Shown piece by piece: positions 50,464 to 58,839 of a stretch of 64,000 nt of DNA. This DNA is from Thermovorax subterraneus (GTDB lineage: Bacteria > Bacillota > Thermosediminibacteria > Thermosediminibacterales > Thermosediminibacteraceae), in NCBI GenBank assembly GCA_021608145.1, contig JAKIHM010000002.1, positions 163,334 through 227,333 on the forward strand, written 5' to 3'. Positions within the stretch are counted from its first letter, which is position 1, and each line of letters begins with the position of its first letter. Both the position numbers and the translations under genes were made by a program. Below the pieces are notes generated by a model that did not search any database, was not told where the DNA came from, and saw only the letters and a program-made list of their open reading frames with translations.

Positions 50464-52173
50464 CTATAGATCATATTTTTTAAGTTTGTAAAAGAGGTTT
50501 CTGACAGAAATCCCGAGTATCCTGGCAGCTTCATTCCTATTTCCACCCGTCTTTTCAAGGGCTCCCTTTATGGCTTCCTTTTCGGCTTCTTCAATTATTT
50601 CTTTAAGCGGCTTTGAAATTCCGCCGCCGGCGATCGTAGAGGAATCACCGCGCTTTTGTTGGAAGTAAAATCGTGGAAGGTGCCTTTTTTCTATTACGCT
50701 TTCTCCAAATTCCATGTTGATAATGGCCCTACTTATCACATTCTCCAGCTCTCTTATGTTTCCAGGCCAATCATACTCCATCAGCACATTGAGCGCTTCC
50801 TTATCTATAGCTTCAACAGCCCTGCCGTATTCCTGGTTGTACTTTCTTATAAAGTGTTCGGCCAAGATCGGGATATCCGTTTTGCGCTCCCTGAGAGGAG
50901 GAATATATATGGGTACCACGTTAAGCCTGTAATACAGGTCCTTTCTGAAGCGCCCCTCTTCCACAGCCTTCTCCAGGTTGATGTTGGTTGCGGCGATAAC
51001 CCTGACGTCCACCGGGATGGGTTTGCTCTCTCCAACCCTTATGATTTCCTTTTCGTTCAGCACTCTGAGCAACATGGCCTGGTGGTTTAGGCCTATTTCC
51101 CCTATTTCGTCAAGGAATATGGTCCCGCCGTTGGCTTCCTCGAAAAGCCCTTTCCTTCCACCCCTTCGAGCTCCGGTAAAAGCTCCATCCGCGTAGCCGA
51201 AAAGTTCACTCCCTACTAGGCTGTCGGTCAGAGCCGAGCAGTTCACCCGTATGAACTGGTTGTGCCGCCGTTCGCTGCTGTTGTGAATGGCGTGGGCGAA
51301 AAGTTCCTTTCCCGTTCCGCTTTCACCACGCAAAAGCACTGTAGCATTGGTTTTTGCAGCGTTCATTGCCGCCTCTATGGCTTCCTTTATCGCTCTGCTT
51401 TCCCCTAATATGTCGTCGAAAGTGTACTTGGCTTCAAGATGCCTCATCCGCCGCTTTACGTACTCCAGTTCTTCAGTAAGCTTTTTTATCTCTGACACAT
51501 CGTGGATTACAGCCACACTACCCTTCAAACGGCCTTCAACTATTATAGGAGCAGCGTGTACTATTACTTCTCTCTTGTTAGGCCCTACCTTCATAGGAAC
51601 GCCCTTTATTGGCTTTCCGGTCTTCAAGACCTGGTAGTGCACACTCTCGCCTTCGGCTATGTCTACGGTGGCGGGCTTTCCTATGACGTCTTCCTTCGTT
51701 AGGCCTACTATCCTGGTGTAAGCTTTATTTACAAGGATTCCCTTACCATGGGCGTCTACCACCGAGATGGCATCCTGAGTCGAATTTATAATGGCCTCCA
51801 GCAGGCCATGAAGCTCCCGCAAATTTGTTACCTCTTCAGCTAGATGTTTTACTTCCGTTATATCTCTGAAGACGGCTACCGCCCCTATTATCTTACCCGA
51901 ACCATCGAATACCGGCATTCGGTTTGTAACAATCGTGGTATCCTCCAGCTCCTGCAACTGGTTGAGTTCTGGGGCCCCTGTTCTAAGCACTATAGGGAGC
52001 CTAGTGTTGGGCACCACTTCTCCTACTTTTTTCCCAATAGCTTTATCCCCTTCTATCTTCAGAATTTTTTGCGCAGAACGATTGAGTAAAATTATTCGCT
52101 CGTCGGGGTCTATAGCTATTATGCCGTCGTGGATTGAATCAACTATAGCACCAAAAAGGCCCTGTGGAAACAT
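50464..52173 (-). CDS. sigma-54-dependent transcriptional activator, PAS-PAS-AAA-HTH (BkdR-like)
   Basis: 569 residues. Two PAS domains (about 5-115 and 120-235; IVDSIHDGIIAIDPDERIIL and IINSTQDAISVVDAHGKGIL), then the AAA+ domain: LLRGESGTGKELFAHAIH (Walker A), ELFGYADGAFTGARRGG (GAFTGA loop that touches sigma-54), TIFLDEIGEI (Walker B), and YDWPGNIRELENVI. The C-terminal Fis-type HTH is GGNRNEAARILGISVRNLFYKLKKY. B. subtilis BkdR is a similar PAS-containing activator next to ptb-bcd-buk-bkd. PAS ligands are unknown. ATG follows AGGTGG. thiN lies 28 bases upstream. Confidence 0.93.
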   Translation of the reverse strand: MFPQGLFGAIVDSIHDGIIAIDPDERIILLNRSAQKILKIEGDKAIGKKVGEVVPNTRLPIVLRTGAPELNQLQELEDTTIVTNRMPVFDGSGKIIGAVAVFRDITEVKHLAEEVTNLRELHGLLEAIINSTQDAISVVDAHGKGILVNKAYTRIVGLTKEDVIGKPATVDIAEGESVHYQVLKTGKPIKGVPMKVGPNKREVIVHAAPIIVEGRLKGSVAVIHDVSEIKKLTEELEYVKRRMRHLEAKYTFDDILGESRAIKEAIEAAMNAAKTNATVLLRGESGTGKELFAHAIHNSSERRHNQFIRVNCSALTDSLVGSELFGYADGAFTGARRGGRKGLFEEANGGTIFLDEIGEIGLNHQAMLLRVLNEKEIIRVGESKPIPVDVRVIAATNINLEKAVEEGRFRKDLYYRLNVVPIYIPPLRERKTDIPILAEHFIRKYNQEYGRAVEAIDKEALNVLMEYDWPGNIRELENVISRAIINMEFGESVIEKRHLPRFYFQQKRGDSSTIAGGGISKPLKEIIEEAEKEAIKGALEKTGGNRNEAARILGISVRNLFYKLKKYDL

Positions 52174-52200
52174 AATATTCCACCTTTTTCTTGCATTTTT

Positions 52201-52839
52201 CTAACTTTCAATACACTTTACAGCTATCAGCATGCCTTCTTTTATTTCCACTACGGCTTCGTCATCAATAAAAACATTGCTAATCCCCCTTGAGGTTCCC
52301 ATAAAGAGTGTCTCATCCCGCAGAGGGTAATAAAGTCCACTGGCCTTTATACCGGTCACTTTCGGCGTAATGGGCAAAAGGGATAAGAGCTGTCCTTTTT
52401 GGCCCTTTATTTTTCTTTGGCCGTCTATCAGAAACATTTCCCAAGATTTCCCCGCAAGCGTGAGCTCTAGTCCTTTCCTTTTAAAATTTACCATGAGAAG
52501 TATATTTGCCAAGCTGTGGTCAGGCCTGTCTCCCAAGCCACCAAGCAGTACAGCTTCATTTGCACCTTCCTGTAGTGCAACTTCCAGCGCCAGTTCCGTG
52601 TCGGTGAAATCTTTTTCTTTAGGAAAAGAAATTTTCTTTATCTTGAACTCCTCTATTTTCTTTTTTTCTTCTTCCGATGCAGAATCCATATCTCCCACAA
52701 CTAAATGCGGAATAATCCCCATTTTAAAGGCATGGCGTATGCCGCTGTCGGCACAAACAATCAAACTTGTATCGCTCAAATATTTTTCAACCCTGCTATA
52801 ATCTCCTATACATCCTCCCGCGAAAATGACAGCCTTCAT
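52201..52839 (-). CDS. thiN: thiamine pyrophosphokinase
   Basis: 212 residues. VIFAGGCIGDYSRVEKYL, CADSGIRHAFKMGIIPHLVVGDMDSASEEE (catalytic GDxDS), FPKEKDFTDTELAL, LGGLGDRPDHSLANILLM: the complete TPK signature. It makes TPP from thiamine and ATP; TPP is the cofactor of the VOR enzyme encoded nearby, although the closeness may be chance. ATG start; it is followed by the sigma-54 activator gene in the same direction. Confidence 0.93.
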   Translation of the reverse strand: MKAVIFAGGCIGDYSRVEKYLSDTSLIVCADSGIRHAFKMGIIPHLVVGDMDSASEEEKKKIEEFKIKKISFPKEKDFTDTELALEVALQEGANEAVLLGGLGDRPDHSLANILLMVNFKRKGLELTLAGKSWEMFLIDGQRKIKGQKGQLLSLLPITPKVTGIKASGLYYPLRDETLFMGTSRGISNVFIDDEAVVEIKEGMLIAVKCIES

Positions 52840-52915
52840 TACTGTCCTCCGAAAAAAAGTGTTCCTTTATCATTATAGCACATTTTTTCAAATTCTTCCT
52901 GCCAATTTAACGCAA

Positions 52916-53575
52916 TTAGGCCGCATTTTTGCGGCCTGTTCCAAAGTGCAATGCCTTGACCGGGCATGATTGAATGCATACACCGCATTTCAGACAGTCG
53001 GGGTCAAGGACCTTTCCGTCCTCCTTGAAAGAGTGCACCGGAATTTCCATCGGGCAGCCTCTAGCGCATTTGCCGCAGGATATACACCTTTCAGAATCCA
53101 ACGTAATGGGTTCTTTTACCCCTCTTTGCGCCAATACAGCAATGGTACCCATAGGACAAATCTTGCACCAGCTGCGTGGCGAAAAGAAATATCCGAGTAC
53201 AGTTCCGATAAAGGTGGTCATAACTACCATGGTATAGAAAACCGCACCTATTCCGGCTAATGTCTTTTCTGCCCGAAAGAGATTATAAGCCATAAAGGCC
53301 ATGAGCGAAACAAAAACTGCCCAGCGAAACCACGTTCTCTTAAAAAAAGGCGGAATTCGCCGGCTTTCTTTGCCCACCCTTGCTAATACTTGGTCGTAAA
53401 AGCTGCCCCTCGGACAGTATCTTCCGCACCATATCCTGCCTTTAAAAAATCCCGCTGCAACTGGAGATATCATGCATATTACGGCCAGCAATCCGAATGC
53501 GGGATTTATCAGGCCGAAAATCAGAAAAATTATAAATAAGAGCCATATCCATCTGTTATAATTATTTATTTTCAC
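52916..53575 (-). CDS. membrane-bound 4Fe-4S protein, NapH-like
   Basis: 219 residues with four membrane segments (WIWLLFIIFLIFGLI at 10-24; AVICMISPVAAGFF; WAVFVSLMAFMAYNLF; GAVFYTMVVMTTFIGTVLGYFF). Cysteine motifs CGRYCPRG and CKICPMG flank the membrane parts as in NapH/NosR. The C-terminal soluble part has two ferredoxin motifs CISCGKCARGCP and CLKCGVCIQSCP. It probably moves electrons between the membrane and a redox partner. No nap, nos or related operon is nearby, so the partner is not known. ATG start; the gene is alone on the minus strand. Confidence 0.88.
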   Translation of the reverse strand: MKINNYNRWIWLLFIIFLIFGLINPAFGLLAVICMISPVAAGFFKGRIWCGRYCPRGSFYDQVLARVGKESRRIPPFFKRTWFRWAVFVSLMAFMAYNLFRAEKTLAGIGAVFYTMVVMTTFIGTVLGYFFSPRSWCKICPMGTIAVLAQRGVKEPITLDSERCISCGKCARGCPMEIPVHSFKEDGKVLDPDCLKCGVCIQSCPVKALHFGTGRKNAA

Positions 53576-53729
53576 CGCTGACCCCTCCCTCTTCTGAATT
53601 TTTTACGAGTCCAATGAATATAGATTTTTTGTATCCCGGCCTTTAAGACAGACAGTTTTTATTATAATAATATTATTTTTCGCTGTCAATTATTATTCGC
53701 GAAATATTGTCTCCCAAACACCGCCAATA

Positions 53730-53758
53730 TTGTGATTGTCAGGACGCAATGGTATAAT
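53730..53758 (+). promoter_or_regulatory. sigma-A type promoter for the DUF155 gene
   Basis: TTGTGA at 53730-53735, 17-base spacer, TATAAT at 53753-53758, then a short leader with AGGAGG before the TTG start at 53783. Confidence 0.65.
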
Positions 53759-53782
53759 TTATAATGTAGGAGGTTCGGTAAA

Positions 53783-54610
53783 TTGAAAAAAATTAAACTC
53801 CTGGCTGTATCTTTGTGCAATGAAATAAATATTAATCGCCTGTCCAGTCATTTTGGCATAAATAAAAAGCACCAGTGGGATGAGCCTTTGGTCCTTTCAG
53901 ATGAGCAATTAAAGGGCATTTTGCGAATGCCTGATGGAAAATCGGCATACATCTTTTCCTTCGGCTCGATAGTGTTTTTAGACTTCGAACACCACGAAGT
54001 TATGGACCTTCTGGATTATTTAAAGAAAATAGAAAAAAACCTGTCCTCCACATCGTCCTTAGACTACACCGACGATTACGTCGTAACAGTAAATCCTGGA
54101 AATGAGTTTCTGGTGAACAATGAAGGTACAGTGCTGCCGGAAATCGGTGAGATGTACTTAGAGATAATCGCAACGGTTTTGGCAAAATCCGTGGCACTTT
54201 CAAGAATTGAGGACCAAATAGACGATCTGATGGATGCGGTTGAAGATATTATAAATTACCTCGAAACGGGCAAATTAAACATATCGGACGAAAAGCTCGC
54301 AAAAATGTCCGGTAAAATACTGAGCTTTAAATACAGTACTCTATCGCACATAATGCTTCTTGATAAACCCGAAATAACATGGGTAAACGAAGAAAGCGAA
54401 AACCTTTATATCGAACTGGAGGAGCAGTTTGAATTGGCAGACCGGTATGAGAAAATTCGCCATAAGACAGAAACTCTGCTTGATATAACCGAAGTATTCA
54501 CGAGCCTTGTCCATGCAAAAAGAGGGACAAGACTTGAATGGATGATAATTTTTCTCATAGCTTTCGAGATAGTTCTATCAATACTGATGAGTTTTCTTGG
54601 ACCACACTAA
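53783..54610 (+). CDS. RMD1/YagE family (DUF155) protein
   Basis: 275 residues. The core contains YIFSFGSIVFLDFEHHEVMDLL, VVTVNPGNEFLVNNEGTV, and ATVLAKSVALSRIEDQIDDLMDAVEDI. A long helical segment (EELENLYIELEEQFELADRYEKI-like) precedes a single C-terminal membrane segment MIIFLIAFEIVLSILMSFL. The family includes yeast Rmd1, needed for meiosis, and mitochondrial RMND1, involved in translation; bacterial roles are unknown. TTG start behind AGGAGG. Followed by the phosphomannomutase gene after 12-21 bases. Confidence 0.88.
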   Translation: MKKIKLLAVSLCNEININRLSSHFGINKKHQWDEPLVLSDEQLKGILRMPDGKSAYIFSFGSIVFLDFEHHEVMDLLDYLKKIEKNLSSTSSLDYTDDYVVTVNPGNEFLVNNEGTVLPEIGEMYLEIIATVLAKSVALSRIEDQIDDLMDAVEDIINYLETGKLNISDEKLAKMSGKILSFKYSTLSHIMLLDKPEITWVNEESENLYIELEEQFELADRYEKIRHKTETLLDITEVFTSLVHAKRGTRLEWMIIFLIAFEIVLSILMSFLGPH

Positions 54611-54631
54611 AGCTTCTAGGAGGTGGAATCC

Positions 54632-55990
54632 ATGAAAAAACTAAATCCCCATATATTCCGGCAGTACGACATAAGGGGAGTCGTGGGCGAGGAGATCGAT
54701 GAAGAGGTAGCTAAAACTTTGGGGCTTGCCTTCGGCACCTTTGCCCTGAAAAACGGCGAAAATAAGGTTGTGGTGGGATGTGACAACAGGTCTTCGTCTC
54801 CTTCCTTGAAAAAGGCCCTCACAGAAGGGCTGCTTTCCACAGGGTGCGACGTGATCGACCTAGGGACGGTAATAACGCCGGTGTTTTACTTTTCAAGAAT
54901 ACATTACAACATAAATCCGGGCATCATGATAACTGCCAGCCACAACCCTCCGGAGTACAACGGATTTAAAGTAGCTTTCGGCCATGCAACGCTTTACGGC
55001 GACGACATTCAGAAAATAAGAGCGATGATGGAAAAAGGCGAATTCGAAAGGGGGAAAGGTTCTCTTTCGCACATTGACCCCACCGAAGACTACATATCGA
55101 CAATATGCGAAAAAATAAAGCTGGAAAAAAATTTGCGGGTTGGTATTGACTGCGGCAACGGCACCGCTTCACTTTTCGCCGAAAAGCTATTTAAACGGCT
55201 CGGCGTTGAGACATACCCGCTTTACTGTGAATCCGACCCATCCTTTCCCAATCATTTCCCCGATCCCGTAAAGCCCGAAAACCTAAAGGACTTAAGAGAA
55301 CTGGTATTAAAGGAAAAACTGGATCTTGGAATAGGTTTTGATGGCGACGGCGACCGCATAGGGGTGGTAGATGATGCGGGAAATGTCATATACGGCGACA
55401 TGCTGATGGTGCTTTTCTGGCGGGAAATACTCCCGAAATACCCCGGTACCACAGCCATCGTGGAAGTAAAGTGTTCCCAGGCTCTGGTTGAAGAAATTGA
55501 AAAACTCGGTGGAAAACCGATGTTTTATAAAACGGGGCACTCCCTCATTAAAGCCAAGATGAAAGAAATAGGCGCCGTTTTTACCGGCGAGATGTCCGGC
55601 CACATGTTCTTCGCCGACGAATACTACGGTTTTGACGACGCCCTTTACGCTGCAGCAAGGCTTTTGCGTATCCTCTCAAGGAGCGACAAAAAGCTTTCGG
55701 AACTTTTAGCTGATGTGCCGAAATATTACTCCACTCCGGAAATCCGCGTTCCATGCCCCGATGATGAAAAATTTTCTAAAGTAAAGGCGGTCCAAGAATA
55801 CTTCAGGGGAAGATACCAGATGATTGACGTGGACGGCGCCCGCGTGCTCTTTCCAAACGGATGGGGCCTTGTCCGTGCTTCTAACACAGGACCGGAGCTT
55901 ATAGTGCGGTGCGAGGCCAAAACTCCTGATGACCTGGAGAAAATAAAACAAGAAATACAAAGAGCCTTGCATCCTCTCAAGGCTTTCTAA
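54632..55990 (+). CDS. phosphomannomutase/phosphoglucomutase
   Basis: About 452 residues of the alpha-D-phosphohexomutase family. N-terminal FRQYDIRGVVGEEIDEEVA, catalytic phosphoserine loop GIMITASHNPPEYNGFKV, metal-binding GIGFDGDGDRIGVVDD, sugar-binding GEMSGHMFFADEYYGFDDALYAA, and phosphate-binding RASNTGPELIVRCEAK. It interconverts mannose- or glucose-6-P and -1-P. ATG at 54632 is eight bases after AGGAGG; an upstream GTG at 54623 overlaps that site. Second gene after the DUF155 gene. Confidence 0.95.
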   Translation: MKKLNPHIFRQYDIRGVVGEEIDEEVAKTLGLAFGTFALKNGENKVVVGCDNRSSSPSLKKALTEGLLSTGCDVIDLGTVITPVFYFSRIHYNINPGIMITASHNPPEYNGFKVAFGHATLYGDDIQKIRAMMEKGEFERGKGSLSHIDPTEDYISTICEKIKLEKNLRVGIDCGNGTASLFAEKLFKRLGVETYPLYCESDPSFPNHFPDPVKPENLKDLRELVLKEKLDLGIGFDGDGDRIGVVDDAGNVIYGDMLMVLFWREILPKYPGTTAIVEVKCSQALVEEIEKLGGKPMFYKTGHSLIKAKMKEIGAVFTGEMSGHMFFADEYYGFDDALYAAARLLRILSRSDKKLSELLADVPKYYSTPEIRVPCPDDEKFSKVKAVQEYFRGRYQMIDVDGARVLFPNGWGLVRASNTGPELIVRCEAKTPDDLEKIKQEIQRALHPLKAF

Positions 55991-56022
55991 AAAGCCGCTT
56001 CGTTTTAGAAGCGGCCTTTTTA
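55990..56022. terminator. bidirectional Rho-independent terminator
   Basis: AAAAAGCCGCTTC, loop GTTTTA, GAAGCGGCCTTTTT. A and T runs on both sides; it sits between the plus-strand phosphomutase and the convergent minus-strand gene at 56020-56430. Confidence 0.9.
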
Positions 56023-56430
56023 ATACCTAAAATTCATATAGCTCCACGTTAGGGGGTCGGGTACCGGTAATTCCAGGTATCCCTTAAACCGAAGCAAGGG
56101 AATTATGGACTTGAAATTTACCCTCCTGTGATGGAAGTGCTCGGGAAGGAAAAAGGAATTTGGACTGCAAAACTCTCCCCGTCCTATCATTCCGAAGTAA
56201 CACATGTCGCACGTGGGAACAGTTTTCTTCCTGTTTAGTAGCATGAAAAACTCCATTTTATTGCCCTCTTTGTAGTAGCCCGGACAGGCCATCGTAAGAC
56301 TCAGAGAAAAAAGCGTTATCCTGTCCTTTCGCTCCTTTATGAAACAGTTGTCCACCATCTTCAATATTTTTTCTGCGACTGAACTTTTTGTAAAGTCCAG
56401 TATTTTCCCGTCGTACCGGAAATAATACAT
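56020..56430 (-). CDS. hypothetical cysteine-containing protein downstream of glyS
   Basis: 136 residues, no recognised family. N-terminal half is helical and mildly basic (TKSSVAEKILKMVDNCFIKERKDR), followed by LSLTMACPGYYKEGNKMEFF and a CDMCYFGMIGRGEFCSP segment that could bind metal, then a His-rich stretch (PEHFHHRRVNF). No signal peptide. The ATG at 56428-56430 directly follows the T run of the glyS terminator, and GGGGTGGG in the terminator's 3' arm is the only ribosome-binding site. This matches the arrangement at 32601-32655. Coding status is likely but not certain. Confidence 0.6.
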   Translation of the reverse strand: MYYFRYDGKILDFTKSSVAEKILKMVDNCFIKERKDRITLFSLSLTMACPGYYKEGNKMEFFMLLNRKKTVPTCDMCYFGMIGRGEFCSPNSFFLPEHFHHRRVNFKSIIPLLRFKGYLELPVPDPLTWSYMNFRY

Positions 56431-56469
56431 AAAAAGCCCACCCCTTCAAAAAGTAAGGTGGGCTTTTTT
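56429..56469 (-). terminator. terminator of glyS overlapping the next gene's start
   Basis: Minus strand AAAAAAGCCCACC, 12-base loop, GGGTGGGCTTTTT, followed at once by ATG of the 136-residue gene. Confidence 0.85.
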
Positions 56470-56493
56470 CTAAAAAAATATGCAACCTTCAAG

Positions 56494-57876
56494 TTAAAAA
56501 CCCAGTTTGTCTTTCAGATATTCCTTAACTTTATCAATTCCTATCCTATCTTGAAGCATCGTGTCCCTATCCCTCACAGTTACTTTGTGGTCTTCGAGGC
56601 TTTCAAAGTCAACGGTTATGGCGTACGGTGTCCCTATCTCGTCCTGACGGCGGTAGCGCTTTCCTATGCTGCCCGTATTGTCGTATTCCACGACGTAATC
56701 CTTCTTAAGGTCCTGGTAAATCTTCCTTGCCAGTTCTTCCAACGGTTCTTTTTTAAAGAGGGGAAACACGGCACATTTAACGGGAGCCAAAAGGGGATGC
56801 AGACCCAGCACCACCCTTTTTTCACCTTCGACTTCTTCTTCCCTGTAAGCATCACAAAGTATCGCCAACATGGCTCTATCTACGCCGAGCGACGGTTCTA
56901 TCACATAGGGGACGATGTGCCTGTTTTCCTCCTGGTCAAAATACGTAAGCCCTTTACCCGAATATTCTATGTGCCTCGAAAGGTCGTAATCGGTTCTGTT
57001 GGCTATTCCCCACAGTTCTCCCCATCCAAAGGGGAAATTATATTCCAGGTCCGTTGTAGCCTTAGAATAATGTGAAAGTTCGTCTGGCGAATGGTCGCGG
57101 AGTCTCAGGTTTTCCTTTTTAACACCCAATTCCAAAAAGAAATCCATTGCAAACTGTCTCCAGTATTCGAACCACTTCCCGTCTTCTCCAGGCTTTACGA
57201 AATACTCCAGTTCCATCTGTTCGAATTCACGGGTCCTGAAAATGAAGTTCCCCGGTGTTATCTCATTCCTGAAGGCTTTACCTATCTGCGCGATTCCAAA
57301 GGGTAGCTTTACCCGGCTGGTATCGATCACATTCTTGAAATTCACGAATATACCCTGAGCGGTTTCGGGCCTCAAATACACAACCGAACTTGAATCTTCC
57401 GTTACTCCCTGGTGGGTCTTGAACATCAAATTGAACTTCCGGGCGTCAGTCCAGTTTACCTTGCCGCATACAGGACATTTTATGTTGTTTGAATGGATTA
57501 TTTCTGTAAGTTCCTGAACGCTCTTGCCTTCAACATGCATGCCCAGGGATTCTTCTATGAGGTGGTCGGCCCGGAACCTTGCCTTGCATTCCTTGCAGTC
57601 CACCAGTGCGTCGTTAAATCCTGCCACATGTCCCGATGCTTCCCAGACCCGGGGATGCATCAAAATAGCGCTGTCAAGGCCCACCACGTCGTCCCTGTCG
57701 TAGACGACCTTTTTCCACCATATCCTCTTTATGTTTTGCTTCAGCTCCACCCCCAGCGGGCCGTAATCCCAAGTATTTGCAAGCCCGCCGTAAATTTCTG
57801 ACCCCTGGAATACAAAACCTCTCCTTTTACACAAGGACACTATCTTATTCATCTGTTTTTCGCCGCTTTCTGCCAT
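56494..57876 (-). CDS. glyS: glycyl-tRNA synthetase, dimeric (GlyQS single-chain) type
   Basis: About 460 residues, class II. Motif-1/anticodon features [30 protein letters not shown], a [31 protein letters not shown] zinc-like insertion, motif 2 [26 protein letters not shown], motif 3 [21 protein letters not shown], and a C-terminal anticodon domain ([11 protein letters not shown]). ATG at 57874-57876 follows GGAAAGGAGAGG. The T-box leader at 57922-58155 regulates it by uncharged tRNA-Gly. This is the eukaryote/archaeal-like dimer form common in Firmicutes. Confidence 0.96.
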   Translation of the reverse strand: MAESGEKQMNKIVSLCKRRGFVFQGSEIYGGLANTWDYGPLGVELKQNIKRIWWKKVVYDRDDVVGLDSAILMHPRVWEASGHVAGFNDALVDCKECKARFRADHLIEESLGMHVEGKSVQELTEIIHSNNIKCPVCGKVNWTDARKFNLMFKTHQGVTEDSSSVVYLRPETAQGIFVNFKNVIDTSRVKLPFGIAQIGKAFRNEITPGNFIFRTREFEQMELEYFVKPGEDGKWFEYWRQFAMDFFLELGVKKENLRLRDHSPDELSHYSKATTDLEYNFPFGWGELWGIANRTDYDLSRHIEYSGKGLTYFDQEENRHIVPYVIEPSLGVDRAMLAILCDAYREEEVEGEKRVVLGLHPLLAPVKCAVFPLFKKEPLEELARKIYQDLKKDYVVEYDNTGSIGKRYRRQDEIGTPYAITVDFESLEDHKVTVRDRDTMLQDRIGIDKVKEYLKDKLGF

Positions 57877-57921
57877 GAGACCTCTCCTTTCCACGCAATA
57901 TTATTTAAATATTATTTAAAA

Positions 57922-58155
57922 ATCAAAAACCCCTAGACAAAAGTCTAGGGGTCCTTTGCGGACGGTCCCACCCTAGTTGCAGGCCTTCGCCTGCCACTTT
58001 AAAAAATCTTATGTGGTTTTACAACCAATTTTTCTCCTCCGTTGCCACATGCCTTCTATGCCGTGGAGCTCGCACCATCCTCCACTCGCTGTCGGCATGG
58101 AGAAAGCACTTACCGGAGGTCGGCCTTTAAATTCTAATATTCTCCTGAAGTTATA
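57922..58155 (-). ncRNA. T-box leader of glyS
   Basis: T-box core AGGGTGGGACCG at 57963-57974; terminator ACCCCTAGAC, TTTT, GTCTAGGGGT, TTTTGATTTTT at 57922-57953. Stem I can be drawn as CCTCCG/CGGAGG, an internal loop, TGCTTTCT/AGAAGGCA and ATGCCG/CGGCAT. The GGC triplet at 58044-58046 sits in the 3' side of the internal loop, the expected specifier place, and codes Gly. The acceptor bulge TGGG would pair by G-U wobble with U73 of tRNA-Gly. The drawing was done by eye. Confidence 0.88.
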
Positions 58156-58160
58156 GATAT

Positions 58161-58189
58161 ATTATAACACAAGCTTTTCTTCTATACAA
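58161..58189 (-). promoter_or_regulatory. sigma-A type promoter of the glyS leader
   Basis: Minus strand TTGTAT at 58184-58189, 17-base spacer, TATAAT at 58161-58166. The 93 bases further upstream to 58282 show no gene or clear signal. Confidence 0.72.
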
Positions 58190-58282
58190 GTTTATAAAAT
58201 CCGTCTAAATATCCAAATCTACATCGACTCTATGGAGACCTCCAAGGGATGAGCGCAAGGCCAGGGCTGATTCAGCAAATCA

Positions 58283-58804
58283 TTACTTTCTGTCAAAATA
58301 GATATTTTTCCCGCTGGCAGAAAGCGGTATCCCTATTACAACTTCTCCTTCTATGAGGCCTAATGTCCTCGCCGCAACGCCTATGCGGTACATTATGCGG
58401 TTATCCACATTCAATATGCTTGCCGTTTTTACCGCCGAGCCAACGGCAATGCCAAGGTCTATCAGCTTCCAGACGCAAAGGGGACCTTTAAATTCCGGGC
58501 CTTCTTTCAGTTCTGGAAGTTCTGAGCACGCAGGATATCCGCAGGCTCCGCAGTTTAATCCCATGGGTTTTGCATCGCTTATGGAGATCAGCATTACCGC
58601 ATCGGATTCCTCCACGTTTTTTCCGTCCCTGTCAAAATTTATTTTCCCCGTTTTTTCACCGTAAGAGTACATTTCCGATGCGATTTTCTTCAATTCTTCT
58701 CCTTCCACAATTCTTATCTTAATGTTGTCCTTTCCGCCCGCTTTAGGCGCCGTCCTGGCCGATATGGCCATAAGTTGGGCAGCCATTAATACCGCATCTT
58801 TCAT
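58283..58804 (-). CDS. DUF2148 domain protein (ferredoxin-like)
   Basis: About 173 residues: LMAAQLMAISARTAPKAGG at the N terminus, central SDAKPMGLNCGACGYPACSEL with three cysteines in a CxxCxxxxC cluster, GPLCVWKLIDLGIAVGSAVK and a C-terminal NVDNRIMYRIGVAARTLGL. DUF2148 proteins are annotated as ferredoxin-domain proteins of unknown role. ATG at 58802-58804 follows TTGGAGGTGG. It follows the mrfB-like gene and may be the third gene of the mrfA-mrfB transcript. Confidence 0.85.
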   Translation of the reverse strand: MKDAVLMAAQLMAISARTAPKAGGKDNIKIRIVEGEELKKIASEMYSYGEKTGKINFDRDGKNVEESDAVMLISISDAKPMGLNCGACGYPACSELPELKEGPEFKGPLCVWKLIDLGIAVGSAVKTASILNVDNRIMYRIGVAARTLGLIEGEVVIGIPLSASGKNIYFDRK

Positions 58805-58839
58805 AAAAACCACCTCCAAAAATTTTTATACTCTATACA

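Noticed and set aside
50400..50470. A second -24/-12 promoter in the TGCA-rich repeats downstream of the activator gene
   Set aside because: The GG-N10-GC spacing is not met; the repeats fit enhancer sites better.
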